A DNA stretch of 64,000 bases from Blasia pusilla. Its lineage: Eukaryota > Marchantiophyta > Marchantiopsida > Blasiales. Positions within the stretch are counted from its first letter, which is position 1. Each line of letters begins with the position of its first letter. The stretch covers positions 20,522,001 to 20,586,000 of the forward strand of contig CM114275.1 in NCBI GenBank assembly GCA_050084515.1, read 5' to 3'. Shown piece after piece: positions 45,236-58,593 of the stretch. The position numbers were made by a program, and so were the translations under genes. Below the pieces are notes generated by a model. That model had not been told where the DNA came from, made no database searches, and was given only the letters and a program-made list of their open reading frames with translations.

Positions 45236-47331
45236 TGGTGCAACCCCATCTCGAACAACAACACTCGGCCGCTCTCCCGCAGCCAACTGCAAACTCTGAT
45301 CTCCTCCACGTGCAGTGCCCGAAACCACGCTCGATGCTGTGGCTATCATCTCTTGGCGTACCTGCAAAACATCCCAAGAAGTCCAAGGGTGTCTCTCCCG
45401 ATCTTCCCTGGTGCGTAGATCTCCTCGGGTCTCGCTCCCAGCCACTGCCTCCACCATCTCGGTAGGCATGGGGCTCACCAACGCAACCGCTGCGATTTGT
45501 TGCGATCTCATACGACGCTGCTCAGCCACTCCCAAGCTGAGGATCCATATCAAGCAGTTAAGGTCCATTGCCTGACCCAAAACATGGCGTCGTGATGCCT
45601 CTGACACTGACGGTACTGCCGTCACTCCTGTGGGAAATCCCATCGCTCGCTCTCTCTCGTCGGCGTTGGGCTCCACCAACCGTTGAACCTGGTCATCCCA
45701 AACCAAGCAAGGACCGGCCTCCTTGTATGCATAGGAAGTGGGAAAACTCACAAACGTGGGCAAGGTTCCCGCGGCTTTCCTACCCTGTCCACCACAGTCA
45801 ACGGTGGTCGATCATTGTGCCTCATTGCCTGTGATCGACGACCTGGATCCAGAATGGAATCCACTAACAAATGGGAGGGGCGCTCCACTCTCGCATACGC
45901 CCTCCGTAACACCGCATGGGGCACCAAGTTGGTCCACCATAGACGCGGGCGATGGGCTCTAGAACCTACACTCGCCGCATCCAAGAACACTGATGGGCCG
46001 ATCCATGCACGCACCTGATGAGCACTTGTCACCACCCATGACCTGGAGTCTCCTAAGATCGGCACATTCTCCCGAATGTAGGCTGGAGAACGAGACTAGT
46101 GCTTCTGCAACTGCAGTAAGACCCTCAACATCTCCCAAAACAACTTGGACCGAGTGTCAGCCAACCCGCTGCCTCGTCCAGCACTCGATTGGCCCTGACA
46201 TGGCCAACCGAAAATGACCAAATCAATGGTCCCTACCCGCTCTAAGTCCTGCGCCCCCAACAACGAAATATCCCTTGGTAGGGAACTCTGGTACCCCTGT
46301 ACTACGGACGCAGACAATAAGTCGGGAAAATGTAGGCGTAACTGCGCCACATGTTGTAGTGGGATGCGTCTCGCAACATCATCACTCTCCACATACAGGT
46401 ACGGCTGTACTCGCACTCCTGCCTCCAAAACATCAGCTAACCCGGTGCTAATCCCTCCAAAGAGATCTAACACTCGAATACCCTCCTCCGGGGTACACCA
46501 CGCAATGGGTGTGGTATCCAAGGATATCATCGTAGCACTCCCTGCTACCTCGGGTTCCTCAGAGCCATCACGCTCCGGTGCAAACGCCTTGCTCCACGCG
46601 GTCTGCACGTGCTCATCTGCCAATCGTCGAAGCTCCTCAGTCAAGCCCCACAGTGGCACCTCTCTTCCATGGAATGATGCAGCTACCATAACATTTCTCT
46701 CCAGAGAAATGTCAGGAACGGGAGTATCCTCTACATGGACATGTCCCTCAATCAAATCACTAGGCCAAGTGATGGCACTGCTAAATGCTGCTAAGGTCGC
46801 CATCTCTCCTGGCCGTTGCTCGATCACTGCACCTGTGAATTGAACGGGTAATGAGCTAAGGCGCCCATCACCTGACTGCCATCCTGATCTGTAGGACGCT
46901 GACTCCTCCCAATAATCAAGGGAGAACCCCATCGGGTATAACTCCGCTCCACCAACCAAGATGTCGTAGGACTCTACATCAGTCACTATTGCCTTGGCTC
47001 GCACCACGGACTCATCTATAGGATCTCCTGGGCGAATCCTCACCACAACCTCCTGTCGGGTGATATACTATGTGGTACTCGCTCCACCCAAGGATGTCTG
47101 TATCCGGAATGGACAACGCTCCGCATCGGCTCTCGCCAAGCCCAATCCTCTAAATGACGCTCTCCCCAACATCAGGGGTTGCGCTCCTGAATCCAACAAG
47201 ACGCATTGCGGACTAAAAGCTCTACCTCCATGACTCACCAACTGGAAGATCTCTCCTCGGTTATCCAGCAACACAACACCAGGAGAAGCCATGGCACGCT
47301 CTATCGCGGGTCTAGCGGGCATCTCCGCCAT
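45236..47331 (-). pseudogene. protease plus cytosine-C5 DNA methyltransferase of copy B
   Basis: The protease motif VLLDSGAQPLMLG is followed, in the same frame after one TAG (near 47064), by the methyltransferase: VLDLFGGISTGL at about 46475-46440, FGWPCQGQ with the Cys codon at 46198-46200, then ENVP at about 46060 after a TAG at 46096, RVGSRAHRPRLWWTN at about 45930, and, after one frameshift near 45775, VEPNADERERAMGF and RRHVLGQAMDLN. The TAG near 47064 corresponds to CAA in copies A and C, and the TAG at 46096 to CAG in copy A. Apart from two stops and one indel the enzyme is full-length. The active-site residues are all retained. Confidence 0.88.
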
Positions 47332-47929
47332 CCTAGCACCATGACTGCCATGAATCGGCGTGGGACGGCCCTAGCATCCGCTCCAAGGGCAGGTCCATCA
47401 CCTCCTCTGCAATCATCTCTCAACGTGATGCAGGAACTCCAACTCTACGCTCACATAGTGAAGCGGCCAGCCAAAAAGCCTCGGCGGGCGTACCCACCAA
47501 CGTCATAACATCAGAAGCAGAAAATAAAGGAGTGTGGTACACAACGGTGGCCGCCCCCAACAACGTGCTCCACACATGCCCCTCATGAGCATCAACAATT
47601 GGAGTCGTCGCACTCGCTTCTCCCATCGCCCTCCGTGCCTGCATACCAACAACATCACCAACTCTTCAAGAACTTTGATGAGGACCCATCGATGGGGTTC
47701 TCATTGCTTCGGACAACGTGAAAGACTGAAGAAGCCTAGTATGTTTTCTAGCTTCCCCTCGCTGTGGATCCAACTCTGCGGCTGCTCCACGCGTCACAAC
47801 TGCGGCGGCCTCTATCTGGGCAATCCCGCACATCCAACCAGGATCCTCAAATGTCTGGCTGCTCCATATGATGTCGATGCCATGGATCCGGCATCGAGTA
47901 ACCTCAATGCCATAGTGGCAATCTGCTCC

Positions 47930-49109
47930 TGTAGCTGCTATATCTGAGCAGCCATCCCAGCCTCACGTCCGGCGTCTCCCTCGGCGGGTCTAGGTGGTGG
48001 TACTCTACCTCCTCCACGAGCAGCTCCACCACCCTGTCGGGAAACTCTAGCTCCTCGTCCCCCAACGAGACCACCTGGTGCACAATCTCTAGGCCCACCC
48101 GGACTGGCTACTTGCTCTGGTGCCCTCACTGGCCCTCAATTTGGACGTAACTCATGATGGCTACGCTCTTCTCCGCCATGTTGCGCTCAATGTTCTCGGC
48201 GGTCCTAAAAACATCTCTCAATGTAGGGGAGGTGTTCATAAGAAGCATCCCCTCCCGCACCCGTGTCCGTAGGGTCCGGTCCAACATCGCGTACCATGAG
48301 TGGATAGCTTGAGCCTCTGTCACCCCCTGAGTGACGTTGATCAATCGCAAGCGAGTGTAAGCCTCACGCAAACTCTCACCCGGGCGCCTCTGGAAGTCGT
48401 GGATGCTCCGCAACTTCTCCGTCCGTACCCCCTAGTAGCTTGCCCTCAACTCAGCAAAGAACTCAACCACAGGGTTGAACCTGGGACGAACCCGACTAGA
48501 CGGTGCAACTGCTCCCGTGCGAGTGACCCCTCCTAAAACGTCACTTGTGGAAGAAGAAGTAGCCTCTCATGACTCCTCCTCCTCCTCATATGGGAACGGC
48601 TCCGTCCATGACACATAATGTGGGTCATAGTAGAGCCTCCACGCCTCCATCTCACGTGCATATCTTTGAGAGAACTCATGGTAATCGTCCATGGGCGCCC
48701 CCTCTAAATGCTGGAACATACCGTTCCATGGTGTAAACTTGTTGAACTCTCTAGAGTTCCTGGACCGTTGGGAGTCGCACCAACTCCTAAACTCTGCTAT
48801 GAAATCGTGCAACTCAATTGTGCCTACTGCAGTTGAAAACCTACGCGGTCCTCTACTTCGGTCGTCCATCTCGTAAGCCCAACTGGTAGGACCACTCACA
48901 ATGTGTGGCGATGTGCTCACAAACTCCTCTACATCCTCCCCCTTGTCTGACGATGATAGAGAAGGAGGTCGAGGTGGTCCCTCACGTGGAGACCCTCGGA
49001 ACCTCACGCCACTCCGCGTAAAACCTCTAGAGCTACTCTCGGGTTCACCACCTCGCCTCTCAAAGTCCCGAACGGACTCCGTGATGATCCTCGTGCCCAT
49101 CTCACCCAA
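47930..49109 (-). pseudogene. gag of copy B, without zinc knuckles
   Basis: The ORF 49109-48567 has the same capsid-like blocks as copy C: RGPRRFSTAVGTIELHDFIAEF, NGMFQHLEGAPMDDYHEF, EAW. The second ORF (48413-48126) carries ESLREAYTRLR and then ends. A glycine/arginine-rich stretch (48129-47938) follows in another frame. The two CCHC knuckles of copy C are missing here, so an internal deletion is likely. Gag packages the RNA; loss of knuckles would impair that. Confidence 0.6.
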
Positions 49110-51839
49110 TCATTCTGAACCTCGTGAGTAATCCCTCAATCACTCATCCCAAACATGCGGCACTCGATCTACACTCTCCCCCCCCCCCCCGAGATGTGTA
49201 ACGTGCGGCAACACACGGCGTGGTGAGGCAAATCGACCAGGCCATCATCTCATCGACAACCTACCCTCAACTCCGAACATCCCACACAGGTCTATGTCCC
49301 CTAAACCACATACATAAATGATGCTCTCAGCATCCACACACCCAATATCCCCAAATAAACTACCCAAACCCCAGAATCCCTCACACGTGCAGGATAAAGG
49401 ACCATAATGGGTAACCTGAACACATGTCGATGTCGCTCCTCAGCATCTGCAAATCGTGACCCCAACTCGGTCGTAGAGACAACTCCTCCAATCAGCAAGT
49501 CATACTCCTCCCGTACTGACGCTGCTCAAAACTCCTCGATAGATAGTGCGGTTCCAGCGGAACGGTGCGGCGTTGCAAGCGACACCAATCGCTATGAACG
49601 GCACGGCCCTCGATGGTGGGATGCGGCACTCAGAGGCATACCCTCCTCAGTCAACAATAAACCCACACCCTGCTCCACAATGATAGTGCGGCTCCGCCAT
49701 CAAGACGGTGTGGTGCGGCCACGAGCGCCACGGCGCGGCAATTGGCGGCGCGTTGCGGCTATGGGCATCACGGCACGGTACTCGATCGTCGTCAAGTAGC
49801 TACCAATCACAACATAGCAGCATGAAATCAAAACTCAAATACCATAACCGGAGGTCATCTGGCATCACTGGTTGATGACCAAACTGCGATGACGATGGCG
49901 GCCAAAACAAAGTAAATGGTGGCGACGCAAGTCAGAGAATCAACTGCGTCGTGGAAGACCCTCCACTCCGTAATGGCGGCAATGGCAACCAAAGGTTGGA
50001 CAACGGATGGTGGACCCTGACATCGACGGTCCACCGGTGATGGTTGACTATCAACGGCGGACTATGAAGGCGACGGCCGCCGCCGACGTGGCGGCTGGTT
50101 TAGGGTTTGAATAATTTAACCCTAAAAATTGCCTAGCAATGGCAATTTTGCAAGATTGCCCATAACTTTTTGCTCCCAACTCCAAATTGCGCATTGTTTG
50201 TTGCACAACGTGCACAGCTTCACGATCTACGATAGCGTTGAAAAATACTTAGAATTGGACATTCCAGTAAAAATTGACGGGGACTGTCGTAAATCCCAAT
50301 GTCTCTTTCTCCTACACAAAATTCGGCAGCGCTTCCGCGCTGATTTCTCCCAACAAAAATGTAAAACTTATAAAAATACAAATCAGCAAGCTACATGGTG
50401 CTCCCGAGACCATCAGCATGGGGCAACCCGCCCCCATACTCAATCCCTATCAAAAATTAGGCAGCGCTTCCGCGCGCCACTCTTCCACACAAAAAATCGG
50501 CAAATGCAAAGAACAATCAAAGTAGCCCTTGCTCCGGTGAGCACTCCCATGAGCCGTTGAACGGGGAACACAGTCCCCAACTTGCAAAAACAGCGAGTGA
50601 CCAGCGAGCTTCCCCATGAAGCTCTCTCACACTCTCATTCTTTCATTCTCTCTTTGTAAAGTAAGATCCAATCTCTCTCTACACCACCTCACACCATAGC
50701 TCTCAAAGGTGCGCACTCTCTCTCATGTCAAACCAAACCCGCTCTCCTAATGAGAGGCTTGGGTTACACTCACAAGGCAAGGGACCATAGCTCTGCCGCC
50801 TCATGCGAAGAGGTTCAACAAAGAGAGAATAAGTTCTCAAGGTCTCTCTCCTTGAGGTATACCCCTCTCCTCTCCCAAGCTCTCTCCATGGTAACCTATG
50901 CTCCCAAGTCACCTCCTTTGCTCTTGACCTGATGTAGGAGGAATGGCCACTTACCAAAAATAGAAAGTCAATTGTCCCCAACATGGAAACTTACCCGAAA
51001 TAGTAAGTTTCTCTATATGGCTCCAAATGAGCCGAAACGAAGGGGAAACCTGCTCTCTCAAGTTTCTCGGGGCCTCAGCAGGTCATTCTCAACCTCTTGG
51101 GCATGTCCTCCACTACTCGTGAAGACGCTTTGCTAGATCCCACCGATCTATCCTAACTATCGTAACAAACGTGTTTGTGTGGAGCTTTTGTGTATCAACC
51201 AAGAAACTCTGCTTTACCTAATTGGGATCCCCAATAGGTACATTACTTACCTGTGCAAAAACTTTGGGCAATGAATAAAGGCTATTGAATGTGTTGAACA
51301 ATTATGGTTTTACCAACTTAGCTATATTGGCACATGCTCTTGCTTTGTGTGTTGTGAATTTTGCGCAGGATACCCAATAATGACTAGAGGTTTAATTCCC
51401 ATCGTCACACAAGGCGGAAGAGTTTAGTTGTGTTCCCATCCTACTTTTCTTATGGTTCAAGGGGATTGGCCCCGTCCTAAACTTGAACTTGAGTTGGGTT
51501 CCCAAGCAAGGGTTTCCCCGCAAATAGTTCTTCAGTTCTGCCTTTTCAGGATATATCGTCAAGAGAGAGGTTAGACATTTTCATGGCTTTCTCCATGTTT
51601 TTCTATCGTGAGATTTTGCCCACTTCTTTGTTTATGGTATCCACAAATGCTTTCTCATCTCACTCCCACATTTTAGGCCCCGTGGGGAGCTTGGTTGCGT
51701 GCACAATCTCTTGAACCTTTTTCGTCCAAGATTTGATCTGCTTTGCAAGTCTTCTTTGGGTCCAAGTTTTCCCCATCAAATCTTTGGGACTTCAATGGGT
51801 GTCCATTAATGTCTCTAACTTCCTCTTCCATTTCAACTA

Positions 51840-51881
<42 letters not shown>

Positions 51882-51950
51882 CGTTCCATGAGATGGTGGA
51901 GCTATGATCCTCTTGTGTTTGTGTGGAAACAAACTCTCTCACCATAAGTT
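49110..51950. other. unassigned 5' flank of copy B: GC-rich leader and spacer
   Basis: From 49.5 to 50.1 kb the DNA is rich in GC and in CGGCACGG/GTGCGG-type units; a run of about a dozen C's lies at 49178-49190. The 16-base string GGCAGCGCTTCCGCGC occurs at 50325 and at 50460. CT-rich sequence follows at 50620-50900. This may be the leader and LTR of copy B, but I found no second LTR to confirm it. No LTR of the copy A type is present. No gene. Confidence 0.4.
51845..51878. repeat. (GA)n microsatellite
   Basis: A 34-base alternating GA run just before the second copy of the dispersed repeat. Confidence 0.97.
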
Positions 51951-52892
51951 TCGCAACCCTCATAACCAAACAAACGCCAAGTGAAACATCTGAATTTTAG
52001 TGAGCTTATGCTACGATTATTGCGCTTTGGAGAGGTCTATTGGAAAAGTCCAAGAGACTAAACACGCAATAGAGTTTGTGCTTTTCATGCATTTATGGTT
52101 ACAATCAGGAAACTTGGACTAAATATGAGCCAAGACTTGAGATAATTTGAGTCTAGGAAGGTTGGTTGCCAAAGAGGTGAGAACAAGATTTGGAATGCGA
52201 CTAGCGTTTAGGGATTTTGACTGTGTTTCGGACAAAAAAAATTAGTCCCGATATGCGTCTGGGACAAGTAAGGTGGCGTTGGAAAGATTATGCAAAGAAA
52301 TTTACAATGCACTAAAGATATTAGAAAAATCTCAAACAAAGCTTGAGATATTTTCCAAACAAAACTATAAGAGGAGTCAGGTTGAGGGCCAAAATGAAGG
52401 ATTGCTATCTTTCCCTAAAGTTAGGGAAAGGCAAAGATCCCCAAAAGTACTAGTAAGGGGGAGTTTCTCCGAGGATTCTTGGAACCCGAACCCCAATTTG
52501 AGCGCCGAACAACGTCTCAAGGACACGGGGTGGAACGAGAGTTTAGCGTTGGAACTCGAAATCCAAACCTGATCCAAGGGAGTGGATTTCGAAAGCTACA
52601 CTTGGATTCCAACTTGCGACTCATTTTTGTGAGTCACGATTAGGGACTCATTGGATGTGCATTGGACAGTTAGAAGCGTCAGAAGTGCAAATGCCGTTTG
52701 AGATTCCTAAACTGACTAGAAATTCTAACCCAAGTCTTAAATAACTTGTTTGTTGTAAATTGCGAAACTAGGAAAAATGAGCTTGATGAGAGGCTGAGTC
52801 GAGAATTCGAAAAGTTAGAATGCTGATTGACACAAACCCGACTAACGTGAGTGCGGGTTTGGATGCAGATCAAGATTGAGAGTGTGTCCTAC
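51951..52892. repeat. dispersed repeat, copy 2 (about 940 bp)
   Basis: Collinear with 25506-26474 in the same orientation. It starts CGCAACCCTCATAACC and ends GGATGCAGATCAAGATTGAGAGTGTG. Divergence is spread evenly. There is no shared coding frame; the upstream and downstream flanks do not match. Confidence 0.8.
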
Positions 52893-55800
52893 AGAACGCA
52901 TGCTTCCACAACACAAAAATTTGCGTTCAAGAGGAGTAGGCGCACGACAATAAAAGTAGGTTTGGCTTGATGATGGGATCTATGGTCTGTTTTCATAAGA
53001 ATAGTTTTTTTTACTTATGATTTCATCAATTCCATATCTTTTTGGCATAGGATTTCCTATAAGTATGTGTATGGACTTCTTTATTGAGTACATTAGCTTA
53101 TGTTTATGAGTGTATGGATGATAACAATGATGTATGTTGTATAGGGATGTGTGTACTCACAACATCATTTTTAATGAGTTATTATATTAATGTCACCTCG
53201 AGATGACAATTTTATTATGTGTGTGATCTAGATACATATTGCATATAAATTTCCTTATTCAGAGGATGTAATAAAATAAAGCGGTATGTGTAACTCTCTT
53301 GCTTACAGAATCCCTCTAGAGTCGCTCAAAGGTAGAATGCCTCTCGAGATCTCTCCTCTTCCTTTATATACTTAGAGATAGATACAATGAAGACAGCTTA
53401 GCCTATTCTTATGCCACGTGTCCTACTTTCACAACATGAGAAAATCTCCTTTGGACTCTAATGTCCTTACCTCATCTTTCCCAACCTCATCCTTATCTTC
53501 CTTTTCACTAACCTATGGCCCCACTCTTATTTTATTCTCATGGATCTTGTATTTTCTTTTTTTGGTTGATTCTTTCCCACTTATGTGCTGCATGTCATAA
53601 ATTCTAACTTAACCATGACTAACAAAGGATGGTTAAAATATGGATAAGGTCACATGAGTGTGTACATTAACATGGTTTTGAGCTTATTTTGATCTATTTT
53701 GGTAAAGTTGTAATTTTTTGTAAGTTACCCATTTTAGGTAATGTTGACTTTGTAAGTAGAATTGGGTATCCCCCATGAAGCGCATGGGAGGTAGTTATTT
53801 TTTGTGTTAACATATCTAATTTTTACATGGAAGAGATGAGAGAGGCAATGCAACCAAAATTTGGTAGCTTTGAGGCGGTAGGATGTACGAGCACCACAAT
53901 GAGTAGTAAATTGAAATATCGATGAGAATAGTGAATTTTTGATGCTATAGCATACCAAGCTACACATGCTTTTGGCCAAATAGTGCATATTTTTTTTTAA
54001 AATTTCATGAATCAGCATCCATTTCCTTAGGGCTTTCATGGCCACCTCGTGACAGAGGAAAGATATAAATTCCATCGTAACAATTATTTGCCTGCCCGCA
54101 GAAGAGTAAATTTGAGTCACTTGCCCGCACGCGTCTGCTCTTATCCATTGGCCCAACATCCTTTTAAATTTCTATTTTATAGTCTTTCTGGTCTTTTTCT
54201 CCTTCTTGATGCATCATCCATTTTACATGGCTCTTCCATTGACGTCATACCTCTTGCGATAATTTATTGAGATATTTCATATAATTATTGAGTGATTGGC
54301 TTAGGAAAATCAAGTTTTATGTTTAAACTTCTTAAGAATGCCTCATTTGTGCAGGCTCAATTCTATGAAAGAGGTCCTAAATGAGACATAGGAAACATAA
54401 AACTAAAGTAATTGGTTGGTCCATTAATGAAAATAAAACTAAAATAGTCATGGTTAGTGAAGAAATGATCAAAGGCTATGATATTTTGGGTAGTTTGAAA
54501 AATATATAATGATTTTATGATGATTCCTTCGGAAGAGATAAAAGATAGTTTGCTTGTGTTCAAAGGGGATTGGCTAAGTCTTGAGAGAAAGCCATGTGGC
54601 ATAAGATAAGATTTTCCTTAGTTACAACCCCTACAATAGTCGAGCCCTAAGTGTAGAATACAAGTTATTATGCAGATTCCTCAACCCTCCGATGAGATCC
54701 GATATGACTTTCTAAACGTATGATTGATTGAAATATTTTGTTTCCTTTCATAACCACTTACTCCCCCGTGTAACTATTAATAAGTCTTTCTGTTTTTCTT
54801 CTGAAAATCTTGTATTTGCCCGCCATTGTATTCTTTTGCTCGTCGGAATCTGAAGCGCTCTAAGTTCCTTGTTTCTTCCCGTCGTATTAGTCTCCTTATG
54901 TTACTACTAGTCTTCTCCAAACACTCTTTAAAAACCTAAATTAGGATTGCATACTAGTTTGTAATCTTGTAGATCCCTTATGAGTATGAAGAGGAGGGAC
55001 TTTCAAGCGTTCACTATCTTGAACTTCATTTATAGAGTTTCCATTTTCACTCTTGAATAGATGGTATTATACTTGCTTGTTCTTCCAATGATATTGGACT
55101 AACCCTCTTGGAAGAATAACTTGGCCGTGATCTATTCTTGAGGATTTTGAGGGTCTAAGAAGCGTGAAGTTGACTATTTTGGAAAGACTTGTTATCTTAG
55201 AAGAGTTCCCTCTAGTATTCTTGAGATAATCGATGGATTCAAACTTAGTTACTCTTCCAATGAAGTTGGATTACTCCTTTTGGAAAAACAACTCGGCCAT
55301 AATACATTCTCGAGGAGTTAGAGATGAACGATCGTAGACTCATTTGGGAAACTTGTCTTCCATAAATTTAAGGGAATGTGTGTAGCAACCACCTATGACC
55401 TAAATTTACTTAGGGGAAGAGAGAAGGACATACGATGTTCATCAATCGATATCATGCCTAGGGACGGAGTACGAGTGATACCTGACTTCCCTTTCTTTAA
55501 TCCATACCGTGTTAAAGTCTTAGGCCTCTTTATAGATTTGTATTGGTTTACTCGTTATTTAGTCCACCACTTGGGAGAGGCATTTATGAATCGAGTTATG
55601 GAATCACCAATTCTAGGGATACTACTTATTGACACATATGGAAGGACTTGGGATTATGCTTTCTACGTCTTTATTTAACAACCTATAGATGTGAACATGC
55701 CTCCTCGGATGGGATTCAATACCAGTTATTTTATTTTTCTTGTTTACAAATTAAAACTAGTTTACAAAAACTTCATAGCTAGGAATTTTAGGGCTAGGTT

Positions 55801-57610
55801 CTATTAAGAAGCAGTTGTCTCAACACAACCATTTGTTATTCCTATCGTAAGAGAATGGAGAGTGTATGTAGTGATTCTATAATAAATAGGAAAACTTATT
55901 ATAGTATTCATCTTGCATCAACTACTATAGTAGCTATATAATCCGGACTTACTCCAAGAAAAGCTCTTGAAATAATGACGTCTAATGATATGTTTGAATG
56001 ATCTTTTGAGACATATTTTAAATTACTAAGTCATACAAAATGAATAAGTCATTCAAGATACTTTGTCGTTTATGATTAAGTCAATCATTACCTATTACTA
56101 TATAAGTTATTGTACATTATTGTATGAGCCATACATGGATGAAAGGACTTGTACAATCATATAGAATTACTCAGATGGTAATTATTTTTTATTTATTTGA
56201 ATAAATTAGGTATAAATTACTTTAAATTGTTATAGTTATTGTTTATATGAATATATCTGTCATATTTAATTACTACCTCCGATCATGGCTTGCCACTTTG
56301 ATTTTTTTTCATTAATTATTTTAGGCATTTACATGACTACATCATTGTTTATTATTGCACGAGATATAATTTATTATTGTACCAAATAATGTTGGATAAT
56401 ATGGTTCATTAATTAGTCATTGTCCAATTAGATCATTTATGTAAGTTTCAATTTAGGTTAGTTCTTGTGTTGACATCATTGAAGATGCCTCTATCATTGA
56501 ATATGGTGAAGGTAGATAAGATTTGAGATCTAAGATCTATTTGACAATATTCCTATTGGACAAATAAATTTTTGCTACATTTAAAGCTATAAGCAATCAT
56601 CCATACAATCATTTCATTATATAGTTTATACTGCCACAATATATAAGATTCATTGTGTACTATATTTACATTTTGCAAAACTTAAAAAAAGAGCAAGAAA
56701 AAATGAAATAAAATGGTTTTAAAATAGAAACCAATAACCAAATGAAATCACTATTATATTCCAAAAATATCTGAAAGTAATAAATGCACAAGCTTCTTTA
56801 AATTCAACGTTGGCTGAATGATCGAATTTCCAACTATTTCTTCAAGTGTGAGTTGAGTTATGTCATCCATTATATTAAGCTCCCATAGTTGGTAATGAGG
56901 TTTTTTTGTATCATTGAAGTCCACTCTAACCAAATCAAAACAAACTTCCTTTCCATGGAACTTGTTGCACCCACTCAAGCATGAAACTACTTTGTGACCT
57001 AGAACATGTTGGCTGAGTTTTGGTTGCGTAAGGTGCACCTCAACTCCCAATTGCAATTGTATATATGCTAGTTTAGTTAGGAAGCTAAGTGTCAACATAG
57101 CAACGTTGGAAAAATCGATAAACTAAAAGATTGTTATTACATTCGTGAAGATCAATCTACCTGTTGGTAAATTCCTTTAAAAATTGACAAGCCCCATCTG
57201 GTTGGGGTAGTAGACATGAGAATGGGAACACAAATGCATATTCGTAATTTCTACATATCCATGGAAAAGGAATAAAATGGAATATCAAATAGTCGGATGT
57301 TCTATTATTTACTTTTTTTTTCTTGGTGTTGAGCACTTTCAAACAATTTGACATATTACCCACATTCCCAACCATCTAAGTAGTTGTCTTTGCCTTCTTC
57401 TTAATCTTTGGTGAAGAGTGTTGGTCCAGTGTTGCTTCATCTATATAACAAAAAATTAAAATACGTTTGCCACGAAATTTTGAGGATGTGGAGAATTTGA
57501 GTTTGTTTTAGTTGAGTTATTGATTTGCAATAGAGGATTTTAGAGATGGCTTGTGTTTAGATATTACGAAGGAGAAGGATTGGGAGAGGGAGAGAGTATA
57601 TGAGTATGAG

Positions 57611-57664
<54 letters not shown>

Positions 57665-58593
57665 CAATGCTTGAGTTGTATGAGACAACTTACAAATTAA
57701 CCCAAAAGCATGGTTTCACAAAAATGGACATGGATGGACAAGTTTGGAAATGTCCACGGACATTAATTGCAAAAGATGGGGCCCATAATTATAATTTATT
57801 GTGGAAGGAAAGGCAAGGGCGGGCGAGGAAATAAGGGGGGAAGGAGTGGAGATGGGAGGATAGAGAAACAAAAAAGTGCAGATCACAAAAGCAAGTGGGG
57901 GGAATGAGGAAGAAGAGGGAGATGGGGCCCACATGGACAGGTCCTCCTATAGGATGGACATAAGTGCACGGACATGGACTTTGTCCATATGAAACCTTGC
58001 CCAAAAGTAGTTATGTGGAAGATATATTCATATTGAAGGCCTCTTATGATTGGCACAAAGTGTGAGATGAGCCGCTAGGAAGGTATATCTTCAAAGAAAA
58101 TACTAATGTGGAGATTTCTCCAATCTATTGGCTTCAAGTGCTGCATACACGAGGAGGTTTTATGATGACATGTTACATCTCTCTTTGGAGGAAGAAAAAA
58201 CATGCCGGGAAAGGTTAAGCAAGCATTAATATTTCTGGGATCATGTGATAACTTTTCAAATGTAAAGGGTGAGGCTTGCTAGTTGGTGGATTGAGGAATA
58301 ATAGATAGGAATATATAAATATACTGACCGCCGGCCCGCCTAGGCGAAGGCGGCAGCCCCTTATAGTAAGAAGGCGGCTTGGGCTTGTATCAGGAACCAC
58401 AAAGAGCATTTTCCCATCCAAAGAGCTTGCCCTGGGGAGGAGGTCACTCACTCCCCATATATATATATAGAGAGAGTCTAGAACGAGTGGGGCTCAGATG
58501 GAAAGAGCGAAGGAGATCCATGAAGATTAACCATGTCCAAGCAGGTGTTGAGGAGTTTATAGTGGGAAGTTATATGGAATTAGGGATTGAATT
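52893..58593. other. AT-rich spacer, no supported gene
   Basis: Only short ORFs occur. The least random are 56754-57098 and 57157-57375 on the minus strand and 55376-55678 on the plus strand, which have amino-acid compositions close to real proteins but no domain I recognise. A long (GA)n tract lies at 57614-57661. 53110-53170 has a diffuse resemblance to the first part of the copy A LTR (GTATGGATG...GATGTATGTTGTAT), too weak to call. Confidence 0.45.
57614..57661. repeat. (GA)n microsatellite
   Basis: About 48 bases of GA, the longest in the window. Confidence 0.97.

Larger units (their letters stand above)
43982..49109 (-). mobile_element. Ty3/gypsy retrotransposon with DNA methyltransferase, copy B (3'-truncated)
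   Basis: On the minus strand the order is gag (49109 down to about 47930), protease (about 47331-47068), methyltransferase (47046-45236), reverse transcriptase and the start of RNase H. Homology to copy A stops at about 43982, just after the segment AEAKYSSYE, so RNase H is cut and integrase, PHD finger and 3' LTR are absent. Protein similarity to copy A is clear but moderate, so B is a separate subfamily. Longest open piece: 317 codons covering the methyltransferase start. Frame disruptions include TAG codons near 47064 and 46096, an indel at about 45775 and another at about 44835, and stops at about 44868 and 44466. Confidence 0.9.

Noticed and set aside
56754-57375. Two neighbouring minus-strand ORFs as a gene
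   Set aside because: No recognised domain and no clear joining splice sites; kept only as part of the spacer note.
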